DNA from: Streptomyces sp. 3214.6
GTDB lineage: Bacteria; Actinomycetota; Actinomycetes; Streptomycetales; Streptomycetaceae
Direction: 5' to 3'
DNA: 64,000 nucleotides
Assembly (NCBI RefSeq): GCF_900129855.1
Contig: NZ_LT670819.1
Location: forward strand, 1,984,001-2,048,000
Both the position numbers and the translations under genes were made by a program. The notes under the pieces are model-generated. The model made no database searches. It was given only the letters and a program-made list of their open reading frames with translations, and was not told the DNA's origin. This document shows, piece by piece, positions 16,464 to 25,204 of the stretch (positions within the stretch are counted from its first letter, which is position 1; each line of letters opens with the position of its first letter).

Positions 16464-17621
16464 ATGACCCCTGTGGGCGGCGAGCCGGAACTCGCCGACC
16501 GTGTCCTCGGAGGCTGGCTGGGCCGGATCGCGGGCAACATGCTCGGCAAACCGATCGAGCAGGGCGATCTGTGGACGCGCGGACGCATCGACCGCTATCT
16601 GCGGCGGGCCGCCGCCCTGCCCCTCACCGACTACCTGCCCGAACCGCCCACCGAGGAGGACGGCCTGCGGCTGCGCCCGGAGTGGCGCGCGTGCGTGCGC
16701 GGCCGCATCCACGGCAGCTGCCGCGACGACGACGTCGACTACGCCGTCCTCGGCCTCGACCTCCTGGAGACCCACGGCTTCGGCTTCAGCACCGAGCAGG
16801 TCGGCGACCTGTGGCTGTTGCGGCTGCCGTATCTGCAGACGTTCACCGCCGAGCGGGCCGCCTACCGCAACCTCGCGAACGGGCTCAGGCCACCGCTGAC
16901 GGCGACGTACGACAACCCCTACCAGGAGTGGATCGGCGCCCTGATCCGCGCCGACGTCCACGGCTGGACCAGCCCCGGGCTCCCCCGTCGCGCCGCCGCC
17001 CTCGCCCGCCGGGACGCGGTGCTCTCGCACACCGGCAACGGCGTGTACGGCGCGATGTTCGCGGCCGCCCTGATCGCGGCGGCGTTCACCGCGCCGACGG
17101 TGCGGCATGCGCTCGACGAGGCGCTGGCCGTCGTCCCGTCGAGCAGCCGTCTCGCCCGGACCGTGCGCCGGGTCGTCGCCCTGCACGCCACCCGCATGAG
17201 CTGGGAGGACACCCTCACCACGATGGAGGCGGAGACGGCGGGCCTGGGCTGGATCCACACCGTCCCCAACATCGCCGTCCTCACCGCCGGACTGCTGTAC
17301 GGCGACGGCGACTTCACCCGCACGATCGCACTCACCGTGCGCGGCGGCCTGGACACCGACTCCAACGGGGCGACGGCCGGTTCGGTGGCCGGCGTCCTGA
17401 CCGGCGCCGCGGCCATTCCGCTGCAGTGGACGGAGCCGCTCCAGGACACGGTCCGCAGTGCGGTGTTCGGCTTCGACGGCGCACGCATCAGCGAGTTGGC
17501 GCAGCGGACGGTTCGACTGGCGCGGCTCGCACGGCTGGAGGACGCCCGGGACCGGCACCCGACGCAGAACCCGCCGGACGCCCCACCGGCCGACCCGCCG
17601 CCCCTTAGCCTTTCCGGGTGA
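16464..17621 (+). CDS. ADP-ribosylglycohydrolase (DraG-like)
   Basis: The 385-residue all-helical protein belongs to the ADP-ribosylglycohydrolase family. It starts with [17 protein letters not shown], has [16 protein letters not shown] as the first acidic metal site, [18 protein letters not shown] in the middle, and [18 protein letters not shown] as the second metal site (D-x-D-x-N-x-A). Such enzymes remove ADP-ribose from proteins or cleave related adducts using a dinuclear Mg centre. Its stop overlaps the next start (GTGA), so it is coupled to the NUDIX gene. The target is unknown. A Pro-rich C-terminal tail of about 25 residues follows the fold. Confidence 0.88.
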   Translation: MTPVGGEPELADRVLGGWLGRIAGNMLGKPIEQGDLWTRGRIDRYLRRAAALPLTDYLPEPPTEEDGLRLRPEWRACVRGRIHGSCRDDDVDYAVLGLDLLETHGFGFSTEQVGDLWLLRLPYLQTFTAERAAYRNLANGLRPPLTATYDNPYQEWIGALIRADVHGWTSPGLPRRAAALARRDAVLSHTGNGVYGAMFAAALIAAAFTAPTVRHALDEALAVVPSSSRLARTVRRVVALHATRMSWEDTLTTMEAETAGLGWIHTVPNIAVLTAGLLYGDGDFTRTIALTVRGGLDTDSNGATAGSVAGVLTGAAAIPLQWTEPLQDTVRSAVFGFDGARISELAQRTVRLARLARLEDARDRHPTQNPPDAPPADPPPLSLSG

Positions 17622-18118
17622 CTGCTTCCAGTACGACCGACTTCGCCGCCTACCTCGCCTCCCTGCCCCGGGTCCTGGCGGGCGCCGCCGCGATCTTCCG
17701 TGACGCCGACGGGCGGGTGCTGCTCGTCGAGCCCAACTACCGGGCGGGCTGGGCGCTCCCGGGCGGCACCATCGAGTCCGACGGCGGGGAGACCCCGCGG
17801 CAGGGCGCGCGGCGCGAGACCCTCGAGGAGATCGGACTCGACCGCGAGCTCGGCCGACTGCTCGCGGTCGACTGGGTGCTCGACCCGGGCCTGCCGCCGC
17901 GGGTGGCGTACGTGTACGACGGCGGGGTCCTCGGCGAGGCCGACTTCGAGGCGATCCGGCTGCAGGAGGCGGAGCTGCTGTCCTGGCGACTGGTCCGGCC
18001 CGAGGAGCTCACCGACTATCTGCCGGGCCAACTGGGCCACCGGGTCCTGGCCGCGCTGGACGCCCTGACGGACCCCTCGCTGACGGCCGAACTCGAGAAC
18101 GGCCACCGGGTGGGCTGA
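17618..18118 (+). CDS. NUDIX hydrolase, probably acting on ADP-ribose or a related nucleotide
   Basis: The 166-residue protein has a NUDIX box ending [17 protein letters not shown], which matches E-x7-R-E-x-x-E-E-x-G. Between the preceding Gly pair and the first Glu there are two more residues than in the G-x5-E consensus ([10 protein letters not shown]), so the loop is slightly enlarged. The GTG start overlaps the glycohydrolase stop by 4 bp. Coupling to an ADP-ribosylglycohydrolase, and a Sir2 gene 120 bp on, suggest ADP-ribose or O-acetyl-ADP-ribose as the substrate. That is inference only. Confidence 0.88.
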   Translation: MTASSTTDFAAYLASLPRVLAGAAAIFRDADGRVLLVEPNYRAGWALPGGTIESDGGETPRQGARRETLEEIGLDRELGRLLAVDWVLDPGLPPRVAYVYDGGVLGEADFEAIRLQEAELLSWRLVRPEELTDYLPGQLGHRVLAALDALTDPSLTAELENGHRVG

Positions 18119-18238
18119 CCGCCGGACGGCGCACTCTCGCGCACTCGCACTCGCCCCCCTGGTCGTGGGCGGCTGTCTGCGGGCCACCGCCCGATATCCG
18201 CTCGCGGCCACCGGATCCCCCGACTTACGCTCGAACGC

Positions 18239-18967
18239 ATGAGCAAGCCACTCGTCGCCATCCTCAGCGGGGCCGGTATCTCCACGGATTCCGGGATCCC
18301 CGACTACCGCGGTCCGAACGGGTTGTGGCGGCGGGATCCGGAGGCGGAGAAGCTGGTCACGTACGAGTACTACATGGGCGATCCGGAGATCCGGCGGCGG
18401 TCCTGGCAGCTGCGGCGCCGCAACCGGGCCCTGACGGCGGAGCCGAACGCGGCACACCGGGCCGTCGTCGAGCTGGAGCGGTCCGGGGTGCCGGTCAGAG
18501 TCATCACGCAGAACGTGGACGGGCTGCATCAGCTCGCGGGGATGCCCGTGCGCAAGGTGCTCGAACTGCACGGCACCGTCCGCAGCGTGGTGTGCACGAA
18601 GTGTCATGCGCGAGGGCCGATGGCCGAGGCGCTGGCGCGGGTCGAGGCCGGTGAGGCCGATCCGCCGTGCCTGGCGTGCGGGGGGATCCTCAAGTCGGCC
18701 ACCGTGATGTTCGGCGAGCGCCTCGACCCGGTGGTGCTGGGCGAGGCCGTCGCCATCACCAAGGCCTGCCAGGTCTTCGTCGCCGTCGGCACGAGCCTCC
18801 AGGTGCAGCCGGCCGCCGGACTGGCCGGCGTCGCCGCCGACCACGGCGCCCGGCTGGTCATCGTCAACGCCGAAGCGACGCCGTACGACGAACGGGCCGA
18901 GGAAGTCATCCGCGAACCCATAGGCACCGCGCTACCGAAGCTGCTGCGCCAACTCGGCGCCGAGTAG
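18239..18967 (+). CDS. Sir2-family NAD-dependent protein deacylase (sirtuin)
   Basis: The 242-residue sirtuin is complete. GAGISTDSGIPDYRG (11-25) binds NAD, QNVDGLH (91-97) and His111 form the catalytic pocket, and four zinc cysteines lie at 119, 122, 144 and 147 (CTKC and CLAC). It removes acyl groups from lysines with NAD, releasing nicotinamide and O-acyl-ADP-ribose. A TACGCT hexamer (18226-18231) sits 7 bp before the ATG, and no Shine-Dalgarno is visible, so a leaderless transcript is plausible. The gene follows ADP-ribosylglycohydrolase and NUDIX genes. A deleted copy of a related Sir2 gene lies at 22740-22891. Confidence 0.94.
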   Translation: MSKPLVAILSGAGISTDSGIPDYRGPNGLWRRDPEAEKLVTYEYYMGDPEIRRRSWQLRRRNRALTAEPNAAHRAVVELERSGVPVRVITQNVDGLHQLAGMPVRKVLELHGTVRSVVCTKCHARGPMAEALARVEAGEADPPCLACGGILKSATVMFGERLDPVVLGEAVAITKACQVFVAVGTSLQVQPAAGLAGVAADHGARLVIVNAEATPYDERAEEVIREPIGTALPKLLRQLGAE

Positions 18968-18992
18968 CCTCCGGACAGGCCTCAAGGGAGCC

Positions 18993-20228
18993 CTAAGGGC
19001 GGATCCCGTCGCAGGAGATGTGCAGACGCCGTGGCCCGCGGAGCACGGCGTTCTGCCGGTACTGGGGCGGATCCTTGAGCAGACGGGGGTTTTCCAGCCT
19101 CCGGGCCAGTTCCGACAGGGCGAACTGGGTCTCCAGCCGGGCGAGTGGCGCGCCGAAGCAGCTGTGGATGCCGCTGCCCAGGCCGAGGTGCTGGATGTCC
19201 CGGCGGTCCGGGTCGAAGCGGTCCGGGTCCTCGAAGCGCTGGGGGTCGCGGTTGCCGGACGCCAGAACCAGCCAGAGGGAGGCGCCCTTGGGAATGGTGA
19301 CGCCGCGGACCTCGATGTCGGCGAGGGTGGTGCGCTGCGGCACCAGTTGCACCGGCGGCTCGAAGCGCAGCAGCTCCTCGACGACGGGCACGGCCAGCCG
19401 AGGATCCTCGCGCAGCCGCTGCAGGACGTCGGGATGGCGCAGCAGGGTCAGCATTCCGTTGGTGATGAGGTTGACGGTGGTCTCGTGCCCCGCGATCAGC
19501 AGCAGCGCGGCGGTGCTGAGCAGCTCCATCGTCGTCATCGCGCCGTCCTCGCCCTTGGCCGTGGCCAGCTGGGAGAGCATGTCGTCGCCGGGATTCTTAC
19601 GGCGCTCCTCGATCAGGCCGGCCAGGTACATGCCCAGCTGCATCCTGGCGTCGTGCGCGCCCTTGCCCCGCTCGGTGGGATCGGCGTCCGGGTCGGGGTC
19701 CAGGCTCGCGGCGAGCGTGTCCGCCCAGGTGTGGAAACGCGCCTCGTCTTCGCGTGGCACGCCGAGCAGCCGGCAGATCACGGTCACCGGGAAGGGGTAC
19801 GAGAACTGCTCGACCAGGTCGATCCGGCCCGGGTCGCCGATGCCGTCGATGAGGCCGGAGACGATGTCGTGGAGCTCTGCGCGCATCCCGTCGACGCGGT
19901 GCGGGGAGTGCGGCGGGCCGAAGGGCCGGTTCGTCATGCGTCGCAGCCGGTCGTGTTCGGGCGGGTCGAGCCGCAGGAACCCGGGCGGCAGGGCACTCTC
20001 CTCCTGGGTCGGCTCGGCCAGCGGGTCGTGGGCGGTCGAGGCCAGATTGCGGGCGTCGGAGCTGATCCGCGGATCGTGCAGGAGGCTGCGGATCTCGTAG
20101 TAGGTGCTGATGACGTACGGCCCGCCGTCTTCGTGGTGTACCGGCGTCTTCCGCAGCTGTTCGTAGATCGGGTACGGGTTGGCGCGGTTGGCGTAGTCCA
20201 GGATCTGGTGCAGCAAGGATTGCGTCAT
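18993..20228 (-). CDS. Cytochrome P450, bacterial class I
   Basis: The 411-residue soluble P450 has all hallmarks. AGHETT lies in the I helix, EELLR is the ExxR motif, and the heme loop LGLGSGIHSCFGAPLAR contains the Cys ligand. It lacks an N-terminal anchor. It would insert oxygen into an organic substrate using electrons from the ferredoxin and reductase encoded directly upstream on the same strand. Length and motifs resemble the CYP105/CYP107-type bacterial families, but I cannot assign a family or substrate. The reductase stop is 24 bp upstream of the ATG, so the genes are very likely co-transcribed. Confidence 0.95.
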   Translation of the reverse strand: MTQSLLHQILDYANRANPYPIYEQLRKTPVHHEDGGPYVISTYYEIRSLLHDPRISSDARNLASTAHDPLAEPTQEESALPPGFLRLDPPEHDRLRRMTNRPFGPPHSPHRVDGMRAELHDIVSGLIDGIGDPGRIDLVEQFSYPFPVTVICRLLGVPREDEARFHTWADTLAASLDPDPDADPTERGKGAHDARMQLGMYLAGLIEERRKNPGDDMLSQLATAKGEDGAMTTMELLSTAALLLIAGHETTVNLITNGMLTLLRHPDVLQRLREDPRLAVPVVEELLRFEPPVQLVPQRTTLADIEVRGVTIPKGASLWLVLASGNRDPQRFEDPDRFDPDRRDIQHLGLGSGIHSCFGAPLARLETQFALSELARRLENPRLLKDPPQYRQNAVLRGPRRLHISCDGIRP

Positions 20229-20252
20229 GGCGAGTCCTCGTGGCCGTACGGG

Positions 20253-21644
20253 TCAGTGCGCGGGGGTGAACGTCATCCGGCGGTCGGTCGGCGCGTATCC
20301 GCCGAGGGTCACGGTGGGGCCGTGCGTGGGAACCGACGGGTCGGGGAAGTCCGCGTCGACCGGCCGCTGTCCGTCCGCACGCCGGTCGACCGTGGGGAAC
20401 GGCGGCGGGAACGGCGCGGTGGTCTCGATCAGCTCCTGGTAGAACGGCAGCCATCGGGCATGGTCGAAGGCGACCGCGCCGATGACGCGCCCCTGGTAGC
20501 CGTAGACGCCCATGAACCGGTGACTGTCGAGTGCGCCCTGCGAGATGACGATCTCCGTTCCCAGCGACGGCACCCCTACCGACTTGATGTTGACTCCGAA
20601 CTGTGAGGACCAGAAGGCCGGCACCTCCATGTGGGGGATGCGGTCGGCGCTCTCGCTGATCATGTTGTGCGCCGCGATCCGGGCCTGGGTGACGGCGTTG
20701 CCCCAGTGCTCCAGGGACAGGAACTGGTAGCCGAAGAGGGGGTGCGGGCAGCGTGCGACGTCGCCGGCCGCATAGATGTCGTCGGTGACGATTCCGCGGA
20801 TGTCGAAGGCGCGGCAGCCGGCGTCGCAGGCGATGCCTCGGGGGCCTGCCCCCAGTCCGGACCCGGCGAGCCAGTCCGTGTTGCGGATGGCGCCGAGCGA
20901 GACGATCACCACGTCGGTCTGCACGGTGGAGCCGTCGGACAGCTGCGCGGCGCGCACCCGTCCCGAGGCATCGCCCTCCAGAGCAGTCACCATGATCCCG
21001 CACCGCAGGTCCACACCGTGCGCGCGCTGGAGCTCTGCGGCGACCGCGCCGACCACCCCGCCGAGAGCGCCGACCAGAGGCGCCGCGCCGCGCTCGGCGA
21101 CGGTGACGGCAATGCCGCGCTCGCGACAGGCGGAGGCGATCTCCGAGCCGGTGAACCCGGCCCCGATGACGAGGACCCGCTTGGGGCCCTCCTCGAGCCG
21201 CCGTGCGAGCGCGACGCTGTCGTCGCGGGTCCGCAGGACGAAGACGCCATCGAGTTCCGCCTCGGCCTCGCGCGGCCACGCTCGCGCCCGAACGCCGGTA
21301 GCGATCAGCAGCCGGTCGTACGGCACCTCGTCGCCGTCGGCCAGCCGCACCCGCCTTGCGGCCATGTCCAGGCCGGTGGCCGGGACACCCAGCCGCCAGG
21401 TCGCATCGACCGATCGAAGCCTGGGCAGCGCGGTGCGGTCGGCGGCCGCCCTGCCCAGCAGCACCTGTTTGGAGAGCGGGGGCCGGTCGTACGGCTCGTG
21501 GGGCTCGTCGCCGATCATGGTCAGGGAGCCCGCGAAGCCCTCGGCCCGCAGGGTTTCGGCAGCGCGCAGCCCGGCCAGCGAGGCGCCTACGACGACGATG
21601 CGGCCCTCGCGTTTGAGCCGTTCCAGGGATCCGTCACCGCGCAC
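20253..21644 (-). CDS. FAD-dependent ferredoxin reductase, P450 partner
   Basis: The 463-residue protein is a rubredoxin/ferredoxin-reductase type flavoprotein. An FAD-binding loop, VVVGASLAGLRAAETL, lies near the N-terminus and an NAD-binding loop, VLVIGAGFTGSEIAS, near residue 160. The segment DIYAAGDVARCPHPL is the second FAD contact. It passes electrons from NAD(P)H to the 3Fe-4S ferredoxin encoded just upstream. The start is taken as the GTG at 21644, which lies inside the ferredoxin 3' end (11-bp overlap) and removes non-homologous upstream frame. The C-terminal 50 residues are Pro-rich. Confidence 0.9.
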   Translation of the reverse strand: MRGDGSLERLKREGRIVVVGASLAGLRAAETLRAEGFAGSLTMIGDEPHEPYDRPPLSKQVLLGRAAADRTALPRLRSVDATWRLGVPATGLDMAARRVRLADGDEVPYDRLLIATGVRARAWPREAEAELDGVFVLRTRDDSVALARRLEEGPKRVLVIGAGFTGSEIASACRERGIAVTVAERGAAPLVGALGGVVGAVAAELQRAHGVDLRCGIMVTALEGDASGRVRAAQLSDGSTVQTDVVIVSLGAIRNTDWLAGSGLGAGPRGIACDAGCRAFDIRGIVTDDIYAAGDVARCPHPLFGYQFLSLEHWGNAVTQARIAAHNMISESADRIPHMEVPAFWSSQFGVNIKSVGVPSLGTEIVISQGALDSHRFMGVYGYQGRVIGAVAFDHARWLPFYQELIETTAPFPPPFPTVDRRADGQRPVDADFPDPSVPTHGPTVTLGGYAPTDRRMTFTPAH

Positions 21645-21861
21645 CGGACACCGCCTCGGCCGGCACGTCCACCGCATCGACGAGGATGGCCTGGACCGGG
21701 CAGGCCGCGGCGGCCTGAGCCAGCTTCGCGCGCTGCGCCTCGTCGGCCTCCGGGTCGTACAGCAGCGCCTCCTCGCCGTGCATGGTGAAGATCTCGGGGG
21801 CGAGGAACGCGCACTGCGCATACCCCTGACAGCGGTTCAGGTCGACGGCAATCCTCAGCAC
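21634..21861 (-). CDS. 3Fe-4S ferredoxin, P450 electron donor
   Basis: This 75-residue ferredoxin has Cys11, Cys17 and Cys54 in the patterns CQGYAQC and AACPVQA. The first motif has five residues between the cysteines instead of a 4Fe-4S CxxCxxC, so a 3Fe-4S cluster is expected, as in Streptomyces P450 ferredoxins. The GTG start at 21861 is preceded by GGAGAGGAG. It overlaps the reductase gene by 11 bp. Reductase, ferredoxin and P450 make a complete class I system on one transcript. Confidence 0.93.
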   Translation of the reverse strand: MLRIAVDLNRCQGYAQCAFLAPEIFTMHGEEALLYDPEADEAQRAKLAQAAAACPVQAILVDAVDVPAEAVSGAR

Positions 21862-21970
21862 GGGATCGGTCTCCTCTCCAACGGCCCGGTCAGTCCCCTG
21901 CTACACCTTCGGCGGCCCGGCGGGATCCTGCGACGAGAAGGAGGCCGTTCGAGTGAGCGGTGCGGTCCGC

Positions 21971-22612
21971 TCAGGTCGACGGGGCGGGCCGCGTGCGTGC
22001 GGGACGCCGACCCCACAGGATGTTCAGGCTGAGCAGCAGCGCCCAGGCCGGGAAGACCAGTTCGGACCAGGGCACACTCGCTCCCACCAGGAGCAGCGCA
22101 AGGCCCGCCAGGTAGCCGAGGACGACGAGCGGGCGCGGGAGGGCGCCGTGTCGGCGGCCGATGGTCGAGGTCGTGATGATGAACACCGCCGCCATCCGCA
22201 TGGCGTACGTGGTCAGCAGGGCGTAGGCGAAGTCCCGGCCGAATGGAGGGTGCTGCCGACTCTCGTCGAGCACGGTTCCGGCCGCCGCGGCAGCGCCGAA
22301 CAGAGTGGCGACGAAGACCAGGCCACTGCCCAGGAACACGGTGGAGAAGAACTGGTCCTCGCCCTCCCCGGCCTGCTCACGCAGCGCGCCCATGAACCAC
22401 AGGAAGGCGATCCCGGCGAACGGGAGCAGCGCCAGCGCGGTCCGCACGGCGCCACGCTGTCCGGCGTCGACGGTTGCGTCGCCGCCGGCGCCGCCGGGCA
22501 GGGCGGTGCGCATCAGGGCGATCGCCGCGGCCATCAGGATCGCGAACACCACCCCGGCCACCCCGGCGGCCCAGGGCGTCGCGAGACGCTCGTGCTCGCG
22601 CTTCAGCTCCAT
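21971..22612 (-). CDS. Integral membrane protein of unknown function
   Basis: The 213-residue protein has five or six hydrophobic segments (about 15-36, 57-75, 91-112, 126-148, 160-177 and 181-197) and short polar loops. I do not recognise a family motif. It is encoded 109 bp upstream of the ferredoxin on the same strand, so it could be co-transcribed with the P450 system. No charged residues suggest a transport path. Confidence 0.65.
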   Translation of the reverse strand: MELKREHERLATPWAAGVAGVVFAILMAAAIALMRTALPGGAGGDATVDAGQRGAVRTALALLPFAGIAFLWFMGALREQAGEGEDQFFSTVFLGSGLVFVATLFGAAAAAGTVLDESRQHPPFGRDFAYALLTTYAMRMAAVFIITTSTIGRRHGALPRPLVVLGYLAGLALLLVGASVPWSELVFPAWALLLSLNILWGRRPARTRPAPST

Positions 22613-22739
22613 GGTCTCTCGCCTTCTGCCTGGTCCTCCTTCGTACAGACACTCGCGATCCAGGCACTCGCGCCACCGGGGTCACTCGGGAGGAAGACCC
22701 CTATGCGCCATACAGGTCACGGCTGCTGGTCGGAGGGGT

Positions 22740-22891
22740 GATCCGGAGATCCGGCGGTGTTCCTGGCAGCTGCGGCGCAGGAACAGCACCCGTCAACGCC
22801 GTACGACGAACGCGCCGACGACGTCGTCCGGGAGCCGATCGGGACGGCGCTGCCGAAGCTGCTGCGGGAGCTGACCGGGGCGCAGCTCTGA
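22740..22891 (+). pseudogene. Remnant of a second Sir2 gene with a large internal deletion
   Basis: Bases 22740-22784 match the Sir2 gene segment 18380-18424 at about 41 of 45 positions (residues DPEIRR-SWQLRRRN). After about 7 unmatched bases, 22792-22891 match the Sir2 3' end from 18863 onward (PYDERA, REPIGTALPKLLR) and end in an in-place stop. The roughly 440 bp between these segments are missing. An extra 11-bp gap falls between two ACGCCG repeats, and the two parts are in different frames, so no sirtuin can be made. The second part is more diverged from 18239-18967 than the first, so this was a related allele and not a fresh copy. Confidence 0.87.
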
Positions 22892-22911
22892 CGTCGTCCC
22901 GGCCCGGCCTG

Positions 22912-23934
22912 TCAGCCCAGGTAGGCGGGGGCGACGGCGGAGGTCATGAGGGTGCGGGCCGTGCCGCTGCCGTCGGCGGGGACGGTCCACAGGTCCGAGC
23001 CGTAGTCGCCGGGGAGGGCGTACACGAGGGTGGAGGGGTCGGCCCACAGGGCCTGGTCGTCGATGTTGCGCCGCTCGGCGGTCGCGGTCTCCTTCATGGT
23101 GCGCAGATCCAGGACGTACAGCCGCCAGGGGGCGTCGGCAGAGGCCCCCTTTACGCGCCTCTTGTAGGCGATCCGGGTGCCGTCGGGTGAGAGGGAGGGG
23201 CATTCGACGTTGCCGTGCACGGTGGTGAGGGTGCGTGCGGTGACGTCGCCGCGGACGAGGTAGGTCCGGCCGCCGCTCGCCAGGGTGGCGTAGAAACGGG
23301 TGTCGTCGGCGAAGGTGACACCCCAGACGTTGATGTCCGCCGCGCGGTAGGGCCGACCGTCCTTGATGATGCGGAAGGTCTCCAGGTTGTCGTCGATCGC
23401 CCAGGTGCGGGTGTCGACGATGGCGGTGCGGGTGGAGAAGTCGGTGCCGGCGTAGGAGTCTCCGCTGACGAAGACCGTCCAGGCCACCAGGTGGCCGGAG
23501 GGTGAGACCCGGGCCCGGGTGGGGATGCCGGCGGCCGGGAAGTGGTGCAGTTCGTGCAGGTGCGAGTCGAGCACCACCGCTCGGTAGGTGTCCTGCAGTG
23601 CGCCGTGCACGGCCTGGAGGCAGATGCCGGTACCGGCCGCCGCGTGGAAGCGCAGGCATTTGACGCCCGATGCGGTCCGCGGGCCCTGCGGATCGTCGGC
23701 GGGCACGGTGGCGATCTCGTCGCGGTGCGGGCCCCAGGCCAGGTTGCGCACCAGCAGCCGACGGCCGGTCGTCGGCCGGAGCGAGACGTCGCCGGCCCGC
23801 ACGGTCGGACCGTTCGCCTGCTGCTCGTCACGCATGCCCGACCGGTGGGCGGCGTACAGCACCGCCCCGGTGCCCACGCTGCCGAGGAGCAGGACCGAGA
23901 CCAGCAGGATCAGCAGGCGGGCGGTTCTGGTCAT
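22912..23934 (-). CDS. Membrane-anchored beta-propeller (TolB-like) protein
   Basis: The 340-residue protein begins with one hydrophobic segment (about 6-28), most likely an N-terminal anchor facing outward. The rest is beta-rich with recurring TolB/WD40-like blades: VSPSGHLVAWTVF, SLSPDGTRIAYKRR, LWADPSTLVYALPGDYGSDLWTVPADGSG. A ligand or partner is not evident. Its ATG overlaps the MFS gene upstream by 4 bp, so the pair is coupled and could serve a shared export or sensing role. Confidence 0.72.
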   Translation of the reverse strand: MTRTARLLILLVSVLLLGSVGTGAVLYAAHRSGMRDEQQANGPTVRAGDVSLRPTTGRRLLVRNLAWGPHRDEIATVPADDPQGPRTASGVKCLRFHAAAGTGICLQAVHGALQDTYRAVVLDSHLHELHHFPAAGIPTRARVSPSGHLVAWTVFVSGDSYAGTDFSTRTAIVDTRTWAIDDNLETFRIIKDGRPYRAADINVWGVTFADDTRFYATLASGGRTYLVRGDVTARTLTTVHGNVECPSLSPDGTRIAYKRRVKGASADAPWRLYVLDLRTMKETATAERRNIDDQALWADPSTLVYALPGDYGSDLWTVPADGSGTARTLMTSAVAPAYLG

Positions 23935-25199
23935 ACGGGCACCTCATCGGCCGTACGGAGTATGAAGGAGGCCACCACGGCGCTGACGGCCAGCGCGACA
24001 GCGGTGACGGCGAGCGCGGTGTGCCCGCCCCACAGGGTCCAGGCCGCGCCGAAGGCGAGCGAGCAGGCGAACCGGGCCAGCGCCTGGCCGGTGCCGACCA
24101 GCGCCTGCCCGGCCCCTTGGTGCTGGGCCGGCACGGCGCCGGCGGTGGCGGCCGCGAGGACTCCGTCGGTGGCGGCGTAGAAGGTGCCGTGCAGGACGAG
24201 GACGGCGACCACGGCGGGGGCGCCGTGCCAAGGGGACAGCACCAGGCCGTAGCCCAGCAGCAGGACGCCGTGGCCGGCCAGGAAGAGCCGACGGCTGCTG
24301 ACGCGGTCGGCGAGGGCACCGAGCGGGAAGGCGAGCAGCAGGAAGACGGCGGCGGTGCCCAGCGGCAGCAGCGGGAAGAGATGGGCGGGCAGGTCCCCTT
24401 CGCGCTGCAACAGCAGATAGAGGAAGGAGTCGCTGACGGTGGTCAGGCCGAGCAGGGTCGCGCACACGGTGAGCCCGCGCAGCTCGGGGCGGCGCAGCAG
24501 CCCGAGCGCGTCCCGCAGCAGCGGGCGGGCCGGTTCGGGTCGTGGTACGCCGCCGGCGGGGGCGATGTCGCGGGGCACGAAGAGCACCAGCACCAGGACC
24601 CCGAGCACGGCGATGCAGCCGCTGACCGCGAAGACCGCGTCGTAGCCGTCGACGGTGGCCCTCAGCACGGCGAAGGCCACGAGCGGGCCGAGCAGCGCGC
24701 CGGTGGTGTCCATGGCACGGTGCACCCCGAACGCCCGTCCCCGGTGGGCGGGTTCGGTGGCCAGCGAGATCATCGCGTCCCGGGGGGCCGTGCGCAGTCC
24801 CTTGCCGGTACGGTCGGCGGCGAGCACGGCGCTGATCACGGGGAGGGTGTGGGCGAGCAGCAGCAGCGGCTTGCTCAGCGCCGACAGTCCGTAGCCGAGG
24901 CCTGCCACGACCTTGTGCCGACGGCCTCCCCGGTCGGCGAGATGGCCTCCGGCCAGCCGGACCAGGGCCCCGACGCCGTTGTTGATGCCGTCGAGGAGAC
25001 CGAACCCGAGCGGCGACAGACCGAGGCCCGCGACCACGTAGAGCGGCAGGACCGCCGTGACCATCTCCGAGGAGACGTCCGTGATCAGGCTGACCGCCCC
25101 CAGGGCCAGCACGGTGCCGGGCACGGCGGCCGGCCGCCGCCCCGGACGGGGGTCCGGGGCGGCGGCGGCCTTGGTGCTGCGGGAGTCCGCGAGATACAC
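23931..25199 (-). CDS. MFS transporter
   Basis: The 422-residue protein has about 12 hydrophobic segments. It carries an MFS motif-A-like loop (GGHLADRGGRRHK) near residue 90 and a second related loop (PLGALADRVSSRR) in the C-terminal half. It is likely a drug or metabolite exporter driven by the proton gradient. The substrate is unknown. It lies 5 bp after the secreted phosphoesterase gene and overlaps the beta-propeller gene by ATGA, so the three minus-strand genes probably form one operon. Confidence 0.88.
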   Translation of the reverse strand: MYLADSRSTKAAAAPDPRPGRRPAAVPGTVLALGAVSLITDVSSEMVTAVLPLYVVAGLGLSPLGFGLLDGINNGVGALVRLAGGHLADRGGRRHKVVAGLGYGLSALSKPLLLLAHTLPVISAVLAADRTGKGLRTAPRDAMISLATEPAHRGRAFGVHRAMDTTGALLGPLVAFAVLRATVDGYDAVFAVSGCIAVLGVLVLVLFVPRDIAPAGGVPRPEPARPLLRDALGLLRRPELRGLTVCATLLGLTTVSDSFLYLLLQREGDLPAHLFPLLPLGTAAVFLLLAFPLGALADRVSSRRLFLAGHGVLLLGYGLVLSPWHGAPAVVAVLVLHGTFYAATDGVLAAATAGAVPAQHQGAGQALVGTGQALARFACSLAFGAAWTLWGGHTALAVTAVALAVSAVVASFILRTADEVPV

Positions 25200-25204
25200 G
25201 GGCG

